In this document: positions 1-10,260 of the stretch, piece after piece
How the letters are laid out: each line of letters starts with the position of its first letter
Numbering within the stretch: position 1 is the first letter of the stretch
NCBI GenBank assembly: GCA_015680685.1
Contig: MNCI01025128.1
Span: 228,833 to 292,832, forward strand
Length of the DNA: 64,000 nt
Reading direction: 5' to 3'
Source: Gnetum montanum
Taxonomy: Eukaryota > Streptophyta > Gnetopsida > Gnetales > Gnetaceae
Program-made: the position numbers and the translations under genes
Notes under the pieces: model-generated
Database searches by the model: none
The model's input: the letters and a program-made list of their open reading frames with translations, nothing else
What the model was told of the DNA's origin: nothing

Positions 1-176
1 GCATCCATAACGAAAGCATAGATACATTGGAATATGAGCATTGCCAACTTCCAACCCTTAACCTGAAAACATCATTCGGGAGAAGTTGGACACTTCTAAA
101 AAATTCAAATAGGCGTTCATTATTTCGAATCTCTCCCTTTCCATTCAATTATGGGGGAGATGGCCACCTATGCTAA
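1..176 (+). pseudogene. Gag-pol remnant of element E, joined across a large pol deletion
   Basis: This is a short residue of the gag-pol frame. The left part encodes the spacer between protease and RT, which is recognisable by nucleotide similarity to D. The right part encodes the extreme C-terminus of integrase, ending SxGGDGHxC then TAA at 174-176, as in A, C, D and F. No RT, RNase H or integrase core remains, so the product could not be catalytic. The junction lies near 110-118. I see no clear microhomology, so I cannot tell a reverse-transcription template jump from a later genomic deletion. Confidence 0.75.
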
Positions 177-2052
177 TCATTTGAGGCCCTCAGTTCTTTT
201 AAGTTTTTGTTTTACACGTTTTTGTTTTACAAATTTTTTTAACTTTTCTTGTTTTTGTTTTACAACATCATTCATACTTTTCCATTTCTTATGTGTGTGT
301 TATCCATCTTGTAAGTTTGTCACCCAATAAGTGTTCTTAATGATGGTATGAATTGTTTTTCTATTGGTTGCTAATGTTTGGTTTTACCTTTAAGTTATGA
401 TGTCGATACTAAGGTATGGTTCTTTTGATATGACAGGCAATGAGTCCACTTCATCCATACATCCACAAATTTCTATGGTCTCTCTTGGCTTGGAAATGTA
501 TAGTCCCTTTCTAAATAAGAACTATAAACGAACCGGTAACTGGGTATTTTCCAAACTAAGGAAGGACTCAAGGATTGAAAAGGGTGTGACTTCAAGGGAA
601 CTTGATGCATTTGTGTTGGCCATTCTCTTGGGTGCTTGGATGTTTTCGTGTTGGAATTTTCTTACCATTCTGACATTGCTCCATTATTGGGAAGCTGAGC
701 AAATAAAAACAACAAAGTCTTTGCATGGTGTGGTTCTCACGCATAAACACATAAAACAAAAAAAAAGAAAAAAAAAGTGAGAATTCAAAGCACATCCCTT
801 AGACAAAATAACTCCTTGGGCTACAAGCATTGGTTGTGGAATTCAAAATAAAAGTGTTCCCTCTAACTAAGGCCCTTCCTCACTTCCTATCTCATCTTTC
901 GCTCCATCGGAATGTTGGTGACTCTTTGGTGGAGACATTCTTGTTACTTCAAGTGGATGGATTAGCCAAATGCATTAATGGGAAGTCACTGGATGTGGTT
1001 TGTTTGAGGCTGGACTTGGAATGGGATCTGCTAAGTCACATTAATCATTAACTACACAAGGGGTTATACACCACCTTGTTCTTGGGATTCCATTTCATTC
1101 TCTTCTCTCCATCCTTCTCTCCATTGTTCACCTCATTGCTGGTTGTATCATTAGTGTATATTTTAGTTGACGTGTTGTTTTCTTTTTGGTAAATTCTTGT
1201 GGTTAAGACTTTAACTCTTATTCCAAATGACATTCCTAGAGCCTACGGACTCTTTGAATGTGGGTTTGTTAGGGCATTAAGGGCATAAGCCTGATTTGGG
1301 GAGGACCCACTGGCATTCCTATTTGGTGCACCAGTTAAATTCTTTCCCTTAACATTTTTGCAATCCACTCTATTTTTTTTCATTTTCATCTTGACATCCA
1401 TTTCATCAACGTTATAGTTGTCTCTTTCTCTCCATCTTTCTTGTTCTTTTTCTTTCTCCATTCTATCACTACCGAAGGTTCGCTCTTAGTCACAGGGGTC
1501 CGGACCCAACTTTTTTCGATTTTCTCCTAACCCCTACACCTTTGGTAGTCACCATGAATATATCTCCAGACTCGTATAAGCCATACCACAACTCAGCCAA
1601 TGGACCTTTCACCGAAGCAAGGTATCAATTGCATTATGATTCATTTACCCTTGCCAACAAAAGACTGTGTTGTGTGTGCAGATGACAATCATACAACAAC
1701 GGACTGGATCTGAAGGGAACACTTGGAATGGATCGATACTGAAATAGCTATGCAAGGAGCAAGATCGATGGCATGCTTATGGATAAACAACGAAAGGCGC
1801 AATCTTGGCGTTGGCAGCAGCAAACTTCTTCTCTTTTCTCTCTTCTCTCTCAGCTACCAAATAAGGCCTGATGTCAAATGTATAAGGTGTTCACTCTTGT
1901 TGTCATGAACACCAGTTTTGTCATGTTCTATAATGATGATCTGTTCACATGTCGTCCCATTCTCTATTAGTTCCATTCAAGTTAATAATCCCATACCTTC
2001 CCAATATTTTGTAAGGAACTTGAGGATGAGTGTTTATTCAGTCATGGGGGTA
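177..2052 (+). other. Conserved 3' region of element E between pol and 3' LTR
   Basis: About 1.9 kb with the same order and near-equal length in A (4613-6516), C (15775-17659) and D (34816-36746). It is T-rich at its start, has a run of A with interspersed G at 758-778, and includes a weak 127-codon open frame at 397-780. That frame is not maintained in D or C, so I do not call it a gene. Variants of the purine motif AGTCATGGGGG occur at 148-158, 1488-1498 and 2040-2050; the last is the polypurine tract abutting the LTR. In Athila/Tat elements this position holds env-like or additional ORFs, but no clear envelope gene is seen here. Confidence 0.6.
1600..1908 (+). pseudogene. Candidate small accessory ORF in the 3' region of E
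   Basis: An open frame of 103 codons from an ATG that is shared with A (5069) and D (36302). It encodes MDLSPKQGINC at the start, then a CADDNHT stretch and a tryptophan-containing middle. One in-frame TGA near 1708 stands where D has TGG. The same DNA could instead be read as a 60-nt intron (GT at 1622, AG at 1681), which is very short for a plant intron. Because 60 is a multiple of three, the frame is open either way. Function is unknown and coding status unproven; only a substitution test across many copies would settle it. Confidence 0.25.
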
Positions 2053-2834
2053 TGATGGGATGCGATATCGCATGGGCCGCGATATTGCGTACGCGATATT
2101 GCAGTCCTCCGCCATTTCTATAAATAAGAAGTAGTTCTCCCTTGTTTCTCATCTAGATCTAGACCCTTAGCGAAACTCTAGCAGTTTTGCCTCTCCAGAG
2201 ATAGAATAATTTCCATGTGCCCGTAGTAGGAGCTCCAAAGTGAACGGATCTTTATTCGAGCAAATATTGTACCTGAACACAAGTTTGTGTATGGAAATAA
2301 AGACAAACTTCTTGGATAAACCTTGCAGTGCATGGACTAAGCTAAATAGGACTTTATTTATTGTTAATGTTTAAATGCTTTATTAGTTAATTAAATCTCT
2401 CTCAACCCTTCTCTCATAGTTAAGTGCATTTAGTACGACCGCTTCGAGCATGTGTGTTATGCCTGGTAATCCCAACAACGAATAGCGTTTGGTAAGCCCA
2501 AAGGTTGCATTGGTTCAGGGTGTGAACGATAAGTGGGAATGGATACTGATGCTAGGTTAATTAAGTTTGCGTTAGTTAAAGTTAGTTAATTAGTCTCTTC
2601 ACCCTTTCTCTCATTAGCATAGGCGATAAAACATAAAAGATATAAAAATCATATACCTCAGACTTACTTAACCATACAATCATGACAAATACAAGTAAGT
2701 CTAGAAGACAACAAATGATTAACCTTAAGTGTTCCATGAGGCGTGTAGGCACTTAGTTTGCGGAGTTCAATCGGATCGCGCGTGTAACGCTCGTATTCAT
2801 ATGGTTGAGTGTAGGGGTACCTCGCCACTCATCA
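2053..2834 (+). repeat. 3' LTR of element E (782 bp)
   Basis: The LTR starts TGATGGG after the polypurine tract ATGGGGGTA and ends CCACTCATCA. It aligns throughout with the LTRs of D, A and C. The U3 holds three palindrome units and a TATA box at 2119-2126. An AATAAAG polyadenylation-type signal lies at about 2300. The R/U5 part carries the imperfect tandem GGTAAxCCC motif seen in the other copies. Boundaries are set by homology and by the TG...CA ends. Confidence 0.9.
2061..2126 (+). promoter_or_regulatory. U3 palindrome array and TATA box, E 3' LTR
   Basis: Three units related to GCGATATCGC lie at 2061-2102 (GCGATATCGC, GCGATATTGC, GCGATATTGC). They are followed by TATAAATA at 2119-2126. 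The position immediately upstream of the TATA box suggests an enhancer or a repressor-binding array; this is inference. Confidence 0.6.
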
Positions 2835-3447
2835 TTGTGGGAGTGGAACTTAGCTCATGATTGAAGGTTCTTATGAAGTCATTTTTTTTCTTTTTGTTTC
2901 TTTTTTTTTCATTTCTTGCTTTTTTCTTTTCTTTTCTCTCCTATTTTTTAAATCTTTTTTTCTATTTTTTCCCTTTTTTTTTCTTTTTTTCTGCAAGAAA
3001 TTCAATATTTGACTGGCTTCAACCATAAGGTTCTTGTGGGAGTCAATTTCATTTTTTAAGGGTTGCTCACATGGCTTAATATAGACAAATGCCTTTTAGT
3101 ACCGAAGAAACTAGGTCTAATATAACACACCCTTTCACCTTAGTGACTCATCCAAGTACGTATTTAATAGAAATCAAACACTAATAATAATTACCCTAAA
3201 CTAAGCTATGTAGCCACCTTGACTTATGAACATTGCACTTAGAGAATACTATTTAAAAATAATGAAATTTATTATGTGTAAGACACTTATTAGTCTAAGG
3301 CTCACCCTTAGTTGGATTTTGGGTTTAAACCTACCTATTTCAAGGTAAGAGGAGTTGTCCTTCTCCCTTGCATTCTAGACATGATGCTACCGAATTCTTT
3401 ATAGTCCCAACTAACAATAGAATGACCTAATGTCCTCTACATTTTTC
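2835..3447 (-). other. 3' noncoding region of element B
   Basis: This lies downstream of the integrase frame on the minus strand. It holds a 115-bp pyrimidine-rich stretch on the plus strand (purine-rich in the element's sense) at 2881-2994, and two copies of the phrase GGTTCTT flanked by GGGAGT. No open frame or known domain is visible. The 3' LTR of B is not reached before E interrupts at 2834. Confidence 0.5.
2881..2994. repeat. Low-complexity T/C tract
   Basis: About 115 bp of nearly pure T and C on the plus strand. In the sense of element B it is an A/G tract close to where a polypurine tract would be expected, but no LTR boundary adjoins it in this window. Confidence 0.8.
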
Positions 3448-3819
3448 AAGGCAAAAGTTGTATACTGCAAATAGTTCTTTATTAATTTATTTGATGATGA
3501 AAGAGTCTGGTTGAGGGGTATATTTAAGAGCTAGGACTTCTAATGGATGGTTCTCATGTAATTCATCTATAGTGGGATAAGTTGAGTCACTTAGCTCTAT
3601 TAATTCATCTTCTTTAGGTTCCTCAATGTGGTGTTAATGATATAACTTAAGTCTTTGACCATTGACTAGGAATGTTGTTGAGAAAGCATTAATAGGTGAT
3701 ATGAGGACACTTCCATTATCATGGGGTTGAACAACTAAATAAGGGCCTTTCCACCTAGTCATTAATTTCCCTAGAAATTTATGTAATCTCATATTGTAAA
3801 GTAAAACTTTATCACCTAT
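3448..3819 (-). pseudogene. Element B integrase C-terminal region (distal fragment)
   Basis: On the minus strand the frame reads GDKVLLYNxRLxxFxGKL, then a WKGPY motif and a VNGQRLKxY end. This is the standard C-terminal domain of plant gypsy integrases. A stop follows near 3634, and a degraded acidic tail can be followed to about 3450. The rest of the integrase is at 13695-14551, across element A. The CCTAT duplication falls just before the GDKVLL motif. No chromodomain is visible, which fits the Athila/Tat branch. It is inactive through fragmentation. Confidence 0.8.
3815..3819. repeat. Target-site duplication of element A (left copy, CCTAT)
   Basis: CCTAT abuts the LTR start at 3820 and is repeated exactly at 13695-13699, abutting the other LTR. 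A 5-bp duplication is typical of Ty3/gypsy integration. Confidence 0.95.
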
Positions 3820-4612
3820 TGATGAGTGGCGAGGTACCCCTACACTCAACCATACGAATACGAGCATTTCACACTCGATCTGGTCGAACTCCAAGGACTA
3901 AGTGCTTATGCGCCTTAATGAAACACTCAGGGTTAATCAATCGTTGTCTTCCCAAACTTACTTGTATTGTCACGGTTGTATGGTTAAGTAAGCTTGAGGT
4001 ATATGATTTTTATAGCTTTATATCTTTTTATGTCTTATGCTAATAAAGGAAATGGAGAGAGAACTAAGTGACTAACTTACATTAACTATTCATTAACTAA
4101 GTTCTAAATGTTCCTAACACCAATAGTTGTTCCCACTTACCATACACATCCTGAACCAGCGCAACGCTGCTGGGATTACCGAATGCTAATCATTACTGGG
4201 TTACCAAGCACTACACGCATGCTTGAAATAGTGATACTGAGTGTATTTAACTAAGGGGGTTGAAGGTTAAGGAAGATATTAATTAACTAGAAAAGCATTA
4301 AACAATAATTAATTACTAATTAGCTTAATCTATATGCTGCAAGGTTTATCATAAAGTTCATCTTTATTGCTGTACACAAAGTTGTGCTTAGGTACAAATT
4401 GCTCGAATAAAGATCCGTTCACTCTATGACTCCTACTACGAGCACACAAAAATAATTTTAACTCTAGAATAACAAAATTGCAAGAATTTGGCTAAGGGTC
4501 TAAGTCTAACTCCCCGAAACAAAGGGCACCACCTCTTATTTATAGAAGATGAGGTAGGACGCGATATCGCGTAGCGAATGTGATATCGCGTATGCGATAT
4601 CGCGGCTCATCA
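3820..4612 (-). repeat. 3' LTR of element A (793 bp)
   Basis: On the minus strand it starts TGATGAGCCGCG after TGGGGGTA and ends CCACTCATCA at 3820. The right limit is the polypurine tract at 4613-4625 and the left limit the duplication CCTAT. It aligns end to end with 12886-13694. Confidence 0.93.
4537..4606 (-). promoter_or_regulatory. U3 palindrome array and TATA box, A 3' LTR
   Basis: Three units of GCGATATCGC type lie at about 4560-4605, upstream of TATAAATA (minus strand) at 4537-4544. The matching 5' LTR has four units. Confidence 0.6.
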
Positions 4613-4625
4613 TACCCCCATGACT
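4613..4625 (-). other. Polypurine tract of element A
   Basis: On the minus strand AGTCATGGGGGTA directly precedes the 3' LTR. This is where plus-strand DNA synthesis is primed in LTR elements. The core AGTCATGGGGG is at 4615-4625 and recurs at 5169-5179, 6536-6546 and 10714-10724 in the same element. Confidence 0.75.
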
Positions 4626-6516
4626 GAATGAAAACTCGTCCTCGAGTTCCTTACAAAATATTGGGAAGGTATGGGATTACTGACTTGAATGACAACTAAT
4701 GGTGAATGGGATGACATGTGAATGGATCAACATTACAATACATGACAACATTAGTGTTCATAACTACAAGAGTGAACACTATACACAATTGACATCCAGC
4801 CTTATTTGGCAGTTGAGAGAGAAGAGAGAAAGAAAAGAAGAAGACATGTTGCTGCCGACACCATGATTTCACCTTCCATTGTCCATCTATAACCGCACCA
4901 TCAGTCTTGTTCCTTGCACAACTGTTCCAGCATCAGTCCATCCTGAGTGTTTCCTCCAGGTCCAGTCCATTGCTGTATGATTGCCATCTGCACACAGAAC
5001 ACAGTCACATATGAGCAAGAATAAGTAAATCACAATACAATTGATACCTTGCCTCGGTGTAAGGTCCATTGGCTAAGTTGTGATATGGCTAATATGGATT
5101 CTAGAGATATAACACTGGTGACTACCCAAGGTGTAGGGGTTAGGATAATTGAAAAAATTGGACTAGGGCCCCCATGACTAAGAGTGATCCTCTGGTAGCG
5201 ATAGAATGGAAAAAGATAAGGAATAAGAAAGATGGAGAAAAAGAAACAACGACAATGCTGATAAAATGGATGTCAAAGATGGGAATGAACTCAACAAATG
5301 TTGATTGCGGGAATGTTTAAGGGAAAGAAGTTAACTGATGCACCAAATAGGAATGCTAGTGGGTCCTCCCCAAAGCGGGCTCATGCCCTTGATGCCCCGA
5401 CAAACCCACATTCAAAGAGTCCATAGGCTCTGAAAATGTCATTTGGGAGCAAGAGTTAAAGACTTAACCCCAAGAATTCACCAAGGAGAAAACAATGCAT
5501 CAACTAAAATATAGACTACTGATATAACCGGCAATGAGGGCGAAAATGGGGAAAGAATGATGGGGAGAAGAGAATGGAATGGAGTCCCAAGAATAAGGTG
5601 GTGTACAATCGCTTGTGTATTTATGGTTAATGTGACTGAGTAGATTTCATTCCAAATCCAGCCTTAAACAATCCACATCTAGTGACTTTGCATTAATACA
5701 CTTGGCCAATCCATCCACTTGAAGTAACAAGAATGCTTCTGCCAAAGAGTCACCACCATTCCGAGAAAACGAGAAAGGGAAAAGTAGGAAGTGAGAGAGG
5801 GCCTTAGTTAGAGGGAACATGTTTGTTTAGTTTCATAACTAGTGCTTGTAGTTCAAAGGATTATTTCATCTAAGGGGTGTGCTTTGAATTCTCACTATTT
5901 TTTTTTGCGTGAGAACCACACCATGCAAAGACTTATTTTTATTGGCTCAGCTTCCCGAAAATGGAGCAACGTCGGAATGGTAAGGAAAACTCAAGAAGAA
6001 AACATCCAAGCACCCAAGAGAATAACCAGCACAAATGCATCAAATCCCTTTGAAGTCACAACCTTTTCAATCCTTGAGTCCTTCTTTAGTTTAAAAAATG
6101 CTCAGTCACCAATTCATTAATAGTTTTATTATTAAAGAAAGGGACTATACAGTTCCAAGCCAAGAGAGACCATAGAAATTCATGAATGCATGGATGACGT
6201 GGACTCATTGCTTGTTATATCAAAAGAACCATACCTTAGTATCAACATTATAACTCAAAGGTAAAAACCAAACATTAGTAATCAATAGAATACAGTTCAT
6301 ACCACCATCAGAAGCACTTATTAGGTGATGAACCTAACAAAATCAAAACAACCAACAAAGACAAAAACAAAAACAAAACAAACAAAACAAATAGTCACAC
6401 AAAGAAATGAAAAGCATAAACGATGTTGCAAAAAAAAACCAAGAAAAGTTAAAGAAATTTGTAAAACAAAAATGTGTAAAACAAAAACTTAAAAAGGAAC
6501 TGAGGGCCTTAAATGG
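4626..6516 (-). other. Conserved 3' region of element A
   Basis: About 1.9 kb between the pol stop and the polypurine tract, collinear with the same region in C, D and E. It holds two extra AGTCATGGGGG motifs (5169-5179 and, at the pol end, 6536-6546), a T/A-rich stretch at 6360-6490, and the small candidate ORF at 4887-5069. No transmembrane envelope-like frame or catalytic domain is visible. Confidence 0.6.
4887..5069 (-). CDS. Candidate 60-residue ORF with hydrophobic N-terminus, 3' region of A
   Basis: It begins MDLTPRQGINCIVIYLFLLI, continues with a cysteine pair and CADGNHT, and ends before a TAG. The N-terminal 25 residues look like a signal peptide: a short charged start, a hydrophobic core, then small residues before ADG. 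The ATG is shared with the E and D copies. D and E have more polar residues in the core, so the signal-like character is not constant. In C the frame is broken by a one-base deletion. Residues 9 to 28 overlap a possible 60-nt intron (4988-5047). Function is unknown; this could be chance openness. Confidence 0.25.
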   Translation of the reverse strand: MDLTPRQGINCIVIYLFLLICDCVLCADGNHTAMDWTWRKHSGWTDAGTVVQGTRLMVRL

Positions 6517-7860
6517 TTAGCAGAGGTGGCCGTCTCCCCCATGACTGAGTTGAAAGGAGGAGATTCAAAATAGTGAGCAGGGTTGTCCCTTCTCAGAGGT
6601 ATTATGTGCACTGACCATTCTAAATTTGTGGAAGGGTTTGGTCTGTTGCACATTGACTAACAATCTCTTATCAGGGCTCTTAGGTTTATATATGGTCATG
6701 GCCCCTGGAGACAAGGTTGTATGAATAATGTAAGGTCCTTCCCACAGTGTTTGAAATTTTGTGCATTGTGACACATGTGTGGGATTCCAGTAGAGAACCT
6801 TATCTCTTTATTGATACTTAACCTTTTGAATCTTCAAGTCATGATGTTGCTTGTTATATGCCTTGTGCAATGCATTTGATGACAGGGTAGCTAATCTATT
6901 TTTTTCTAGCATGTTTAAAGTTGCCAACCTTTGTTTTTGTGTTAGATCAAGATCAAGGTGGAGGTCACAAGCCATTGATAGTGTAGGGAGCTTGGTTTGA
7001 ATCGGAAGCATTGGAAGCTTTCCGTACACTAACTATAGGGAGAGTAACCTATAGGGAGTTTCCAGGAGGAGCGATATGCCCAAAGAGCATCATTCAATTT
7101 AGTGCTCCAATCTCGCCTATACTTACTAATTGTCTTAGTTAATATTTTAGTGATCTCCCTGTTGGTGACCTTAGCTTGTCCATTAGCTTGGGGGTGATAA
7201 GGTGTAGTCAATTTATGTTCAACCCCTAAGCGTTGCATTAACTTTTGAAAAGTTGCACCTGTGAAGTGTGTTCCATTATCCGAAATAAGTGCACATGGCA
7301 CATCAAACCTATTTATGATTTGTTGTTGCATAAATCGTGTAGCTGTAGATGATGTGCAGTCTGTAATAGCAGCTGCTTCAGCCCATTTCGTTAGATAATC
7401 TACAATAACTATAATGTAAGCCTTTCCATTGGACATTGGTGTAATGGGCCCCATAAAGTCTATTCCCAAAATGTTGAAGGGTTCTAAAGGTTGAATCCAT
7501 TGTTGCAGACCCTCCATTCTAGCAGTCATTCTCCCATCAAGTTGGAAGTGCTAACAAGATAAAGAAAAATTGATGGGCATCCTGAAATAATGTTGGCTAG
7601 TAATATCCTGCAAGCAAGATCTTAATAGCCATTTGTCTCCCCACATAATGACCCCGTTCATCTCCCCACATAGTGACCCCCACAAGGGCCCTCATGAGCA
7701 TCTTGGAGAACTCTCAGTTGGTCTACCTCGGGCACACACCATCAAACCAAGCCATTAGGACACACTTTGTAAAGTTGTCCATTGATCTCTATGAAGTTCT
7801 TGGCTCTATGAAGAAACTGTTGTTTCTTCCTAAAGTCCAACTCCTGTGGTGTTTGTTGAG
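6517..7860 (-). pseudogene. Element A integrase
   Basis: The minus-strand frame carries the core motifs GIDFMGP (first Asp), ISDNGTHF (second Asp) and [10 protein letters not shown]. In the last, the catalytic Glu is replaced by Lys (codon at 7170-7172), a G-to-A change also found in C but not in D or F. The C-terminal domain has DKVLYWNP and WEGPY motifs and ends SHGGDGHLC with a stop at 6517-6519. A one-base deletion near 7035 (in the PYELVYG motif) and another shift before 7529 break the frame. The product would normally insert the cDNA into chromatin; this copy is dead. Confidence 0.88.
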
Positions 7861-9560
7861 CAAGGAGATAGGTGAGAATACTACTATACTAGTTTATCTT
7901 TGTGGGTTGGTTATTCACTACATCGGCAAAGAGGGCTTCATTAGGAAAATGATCAGACATTACATATTCATCCTCTTTGTTGTTCTAGTGCAACCGAGAT
8001 AAATGATCTACAACTACATTCTCGGTGCCTTTTCAATCAATCATCATTAGATCGAACTCCTGTAGGATTACCAACCATCATATAATATGAGGGCTAACCA
8101 TTGGCTTGTTCATGAGGAACCAGATTGCACTATGATCCATATGGATGAACACTTTGTAACCTAACACATAGTGCTTAAACTTATCCAATGCAAACACTAT
8201 AACCATTAATTCTTTCTCTGTAGTTGTGTAGTTAAGTTGTGCACTGGCGATACTTCTACTTGCACAATGGATGTAGTAAGGGCATTTTTTGTCATATAAC
8301 TATGTAAGTACGGCTCCTAAAGCATACTTGGACGTGTCAGTCACTATGTGGAATGATCTGGACCAGTCAGGAGCTTGTAGAATGGGAGTTTCTACAAGCT
8401 TTTGTTTCAAAGTTTGGAATGCTCGTTCACATTCCCTAGTCCACTCAAATGGTACATCCTTCTTTGTTAGCTCTACCAATGGTTTGGCAACCTTGGAGAA
8501 GTTCTCAATGAATCTCCTATAGTAGCCAGTGTGTCCAAGGAATGACTGAATATCTTTGACAGTTTCTGGTTGCCAGGTGATTCATTGGATGACCCTAATT
8601 TTATTTGGGTCTACCTCTATTCCTGCTTGTGAAACCTTATGCCCAAGTACTATGCCTTCTTGGACCATTAAATGGCTTTTCTGCTAGTTGAGCGTTAAGT
8701 TGGTTTCTACGCATCTTTCAGCACTTGCTCTAATCGGTCTAAGGCTTGATCAAAACTTGTTCCATAGGTGGAGGCTTCGTCCATAAATACTTCCACTTCG
8801 TTCCCTATTTGCTATTGGAATATGCTTAGAACTAGGCGTTGAAATGTGGTAGGAGCATTGCACAAGCCAAACAACATTTTTTTATATGCAAACATTCCCC
8901 AAGGACTAGTGAACGTTGTCTTGTCTTTGTCTTCTAGGGCTATTCGTATTTAGTTGTATCCACTATAGCCATCCAGAAAACTATAATAGCGATGCCTTGC
9001 TATGGTGTCTAAGACTTGGTCAACAAATGGCAATGGAAAGTGATCCTTAAATGTTTCCATGTTCAGTAGCCTAAAATCTATGCACACCCTTTATTTGCCT
9101 CCCTTTTTAGGCATGATCACTAGAGGGCTAACCCATTCGCTATCAGAAATGGGATATATGAACCCAGCCTTAAGAAGCTGTTCTATTTCTTCTTTTACTA
9201 CTTACTTCAATTTTGGGTTCAATCGGCTCTGTGGTTGTTTTGAAGGTTTCACGGAAGGGTCAGTGTAAATCCTATGCTAGCATATCCTAGGATCTATTCC
9301 AGTTAATTCAAGATATGACCAGGCAAAGGCTTTTGACCACTTGTTTATTACTTCCAGCAATCTTCCTTTTTGTTTGGAAGCAAGTCTTGTGTTGATGATT
9401 ATTGATTTTCCATTTTCGAGGGTCATATATTCTAGACCGGTGGGCAATGGTTTCAATTCTAGGTGCTCTTGTTTGTATTTTTCAGGAATTTCCAACTTCC
9501 CCTAGTTGTTGTTTTCAAGGTTAAGGCTTGGAAGTTAGCAGCAAACTTGTTCTAGTGCAT
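7861..9560 (-). pseudogene. Element A reverse transcriptase and RNase H
   Basis: RT runs from about 9560 to 8350 and RNase H from about 8345 to 8010 on the minus strand. Visible RT motifs are VCIDFRLLNM, YYSFLDGYSGYN and FGLCNAP. The active-site MDD reads MDE (about 8780-8795), removing a metal-binding Asp. RNase H shows TDTSKYALG, TTEKEL and MDHSAI. A missing base in an A-run near 8717 shifts the frame between RT and its connection domain. There are several TAG stops, including ACA-TAG-TTA in RNase H, shared with C and D. These enzymes would copy element RNA into DNA in cytoplasmic particles. Confidence 0.88.
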
Positions 9561-10260
9561 CTATGCTTTCAATATAAGTGCAAGTTATTCCCTTAGTTAG
9601 TTCCATGCACATTAGTGAGTTGCTCTATTGATTAGCTATCAACCACTGGGTGTCTTCTTATCGTGTGGTTGCTGCATACAGGCACTTTTGTATGTTAATA
9701 TCTTGTGCACACTGGTTGCATGTAGGCAATGCTAAACTTAGCACAACCCATGATCTTTGTATGCAATTTCACCCTGTATCACTGTATGTGATGCATGAAA
9801 CCTTCTTCTTCTCGATCTTTCCAAAAGTGTTCTCCTTAGATATTTCCAGGGAAAGATCACGAATTCCTAGGCATGCATCTATAGTCCTTAGCCATGCCCT
9901 TCCCATTATTATTGGGAAGTCCCCTTTACCGTTGTTCACTTGTATCACTAGGAAATCAGCTAGGTACGACCACCCACACATAGTGGTGATGATGTCCTCC
10001 ACCAGTTCCAAGGGAACAATGATGGACTAGTTGGTCAGCTCTAGGCAAATATTGCTCTTCCTTAATGGAGGTAGGTTCTAGGCTTTGTACATTTCTTGTG
10101 ATATTAAGTTGACTCCAGAACCTAAGTCCAGAAGAGCTTTAAATGGCTAATTCCTAGTAATTTGGAGAGAGATTAGAGGGCTTCTAGGATTAGAGAATTT
10201 CCTGGGAAGGTGGCCAACCTTGATCTAGTTAGTCATGGCATGTGTTAACATAACCATATG
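9561..10260 (-). pseudogene. Element A aspartic protease
   Basis: The minus-strand frame shows LLDLGSGVNLIS, the retropepsin active-site region, with the Asp codon at 10126-10128 followed by LGSG. Further on are DFLVIQV and the FPIIMGRAWL motif (the ILGR-like strand). It would cleave the Gag-Pol polyprotein. TAG stops fall after EMYKA and after ELTN. Related copy F has the more canonical DSGSG. Confidence 0.8.

Larger units (their letters stand above)
1..2834 (+). mobile_element. Element E: 3' part of an LTR retrotransposon with most of pol deleted
   Basis: The sequence matches element D of this window in two blocks. Bases 1 to about 110 correspond to D near 31750-31852 (between protease and RT). 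Bases from about 118 correspond to D from about 34752 (end of pol) through the 3' region and 3' LTR. The roughly 2.9 kb encoding RT, RNase H and integrase is absent. The 5' half lies outside the window. The 3' LTR ends at 2834 and the flank is element B, so E is nested in B. If E is a complete insertion, the target duplication should be TTGTG (2835-2839) and should recur to the left of the window. Confidence 0.85.

Noticed and set aside
397-780. 127-codon frame in the 3' region of E as an envelope-like gene
   Set aside because: Frame is not kept in D or C, no convincing membrane segment pattern, and the lysine-rich end is an A-run.
8289-9268. Plus-strand open frames 8289-8522 and 9059-9268 opposite the RT of A
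   Set aside because: They are antisense translations of conserved RT/RNase H codons; the same shadows occur opposite D (32058-32267, 32577-32798) and F (61102-61440).
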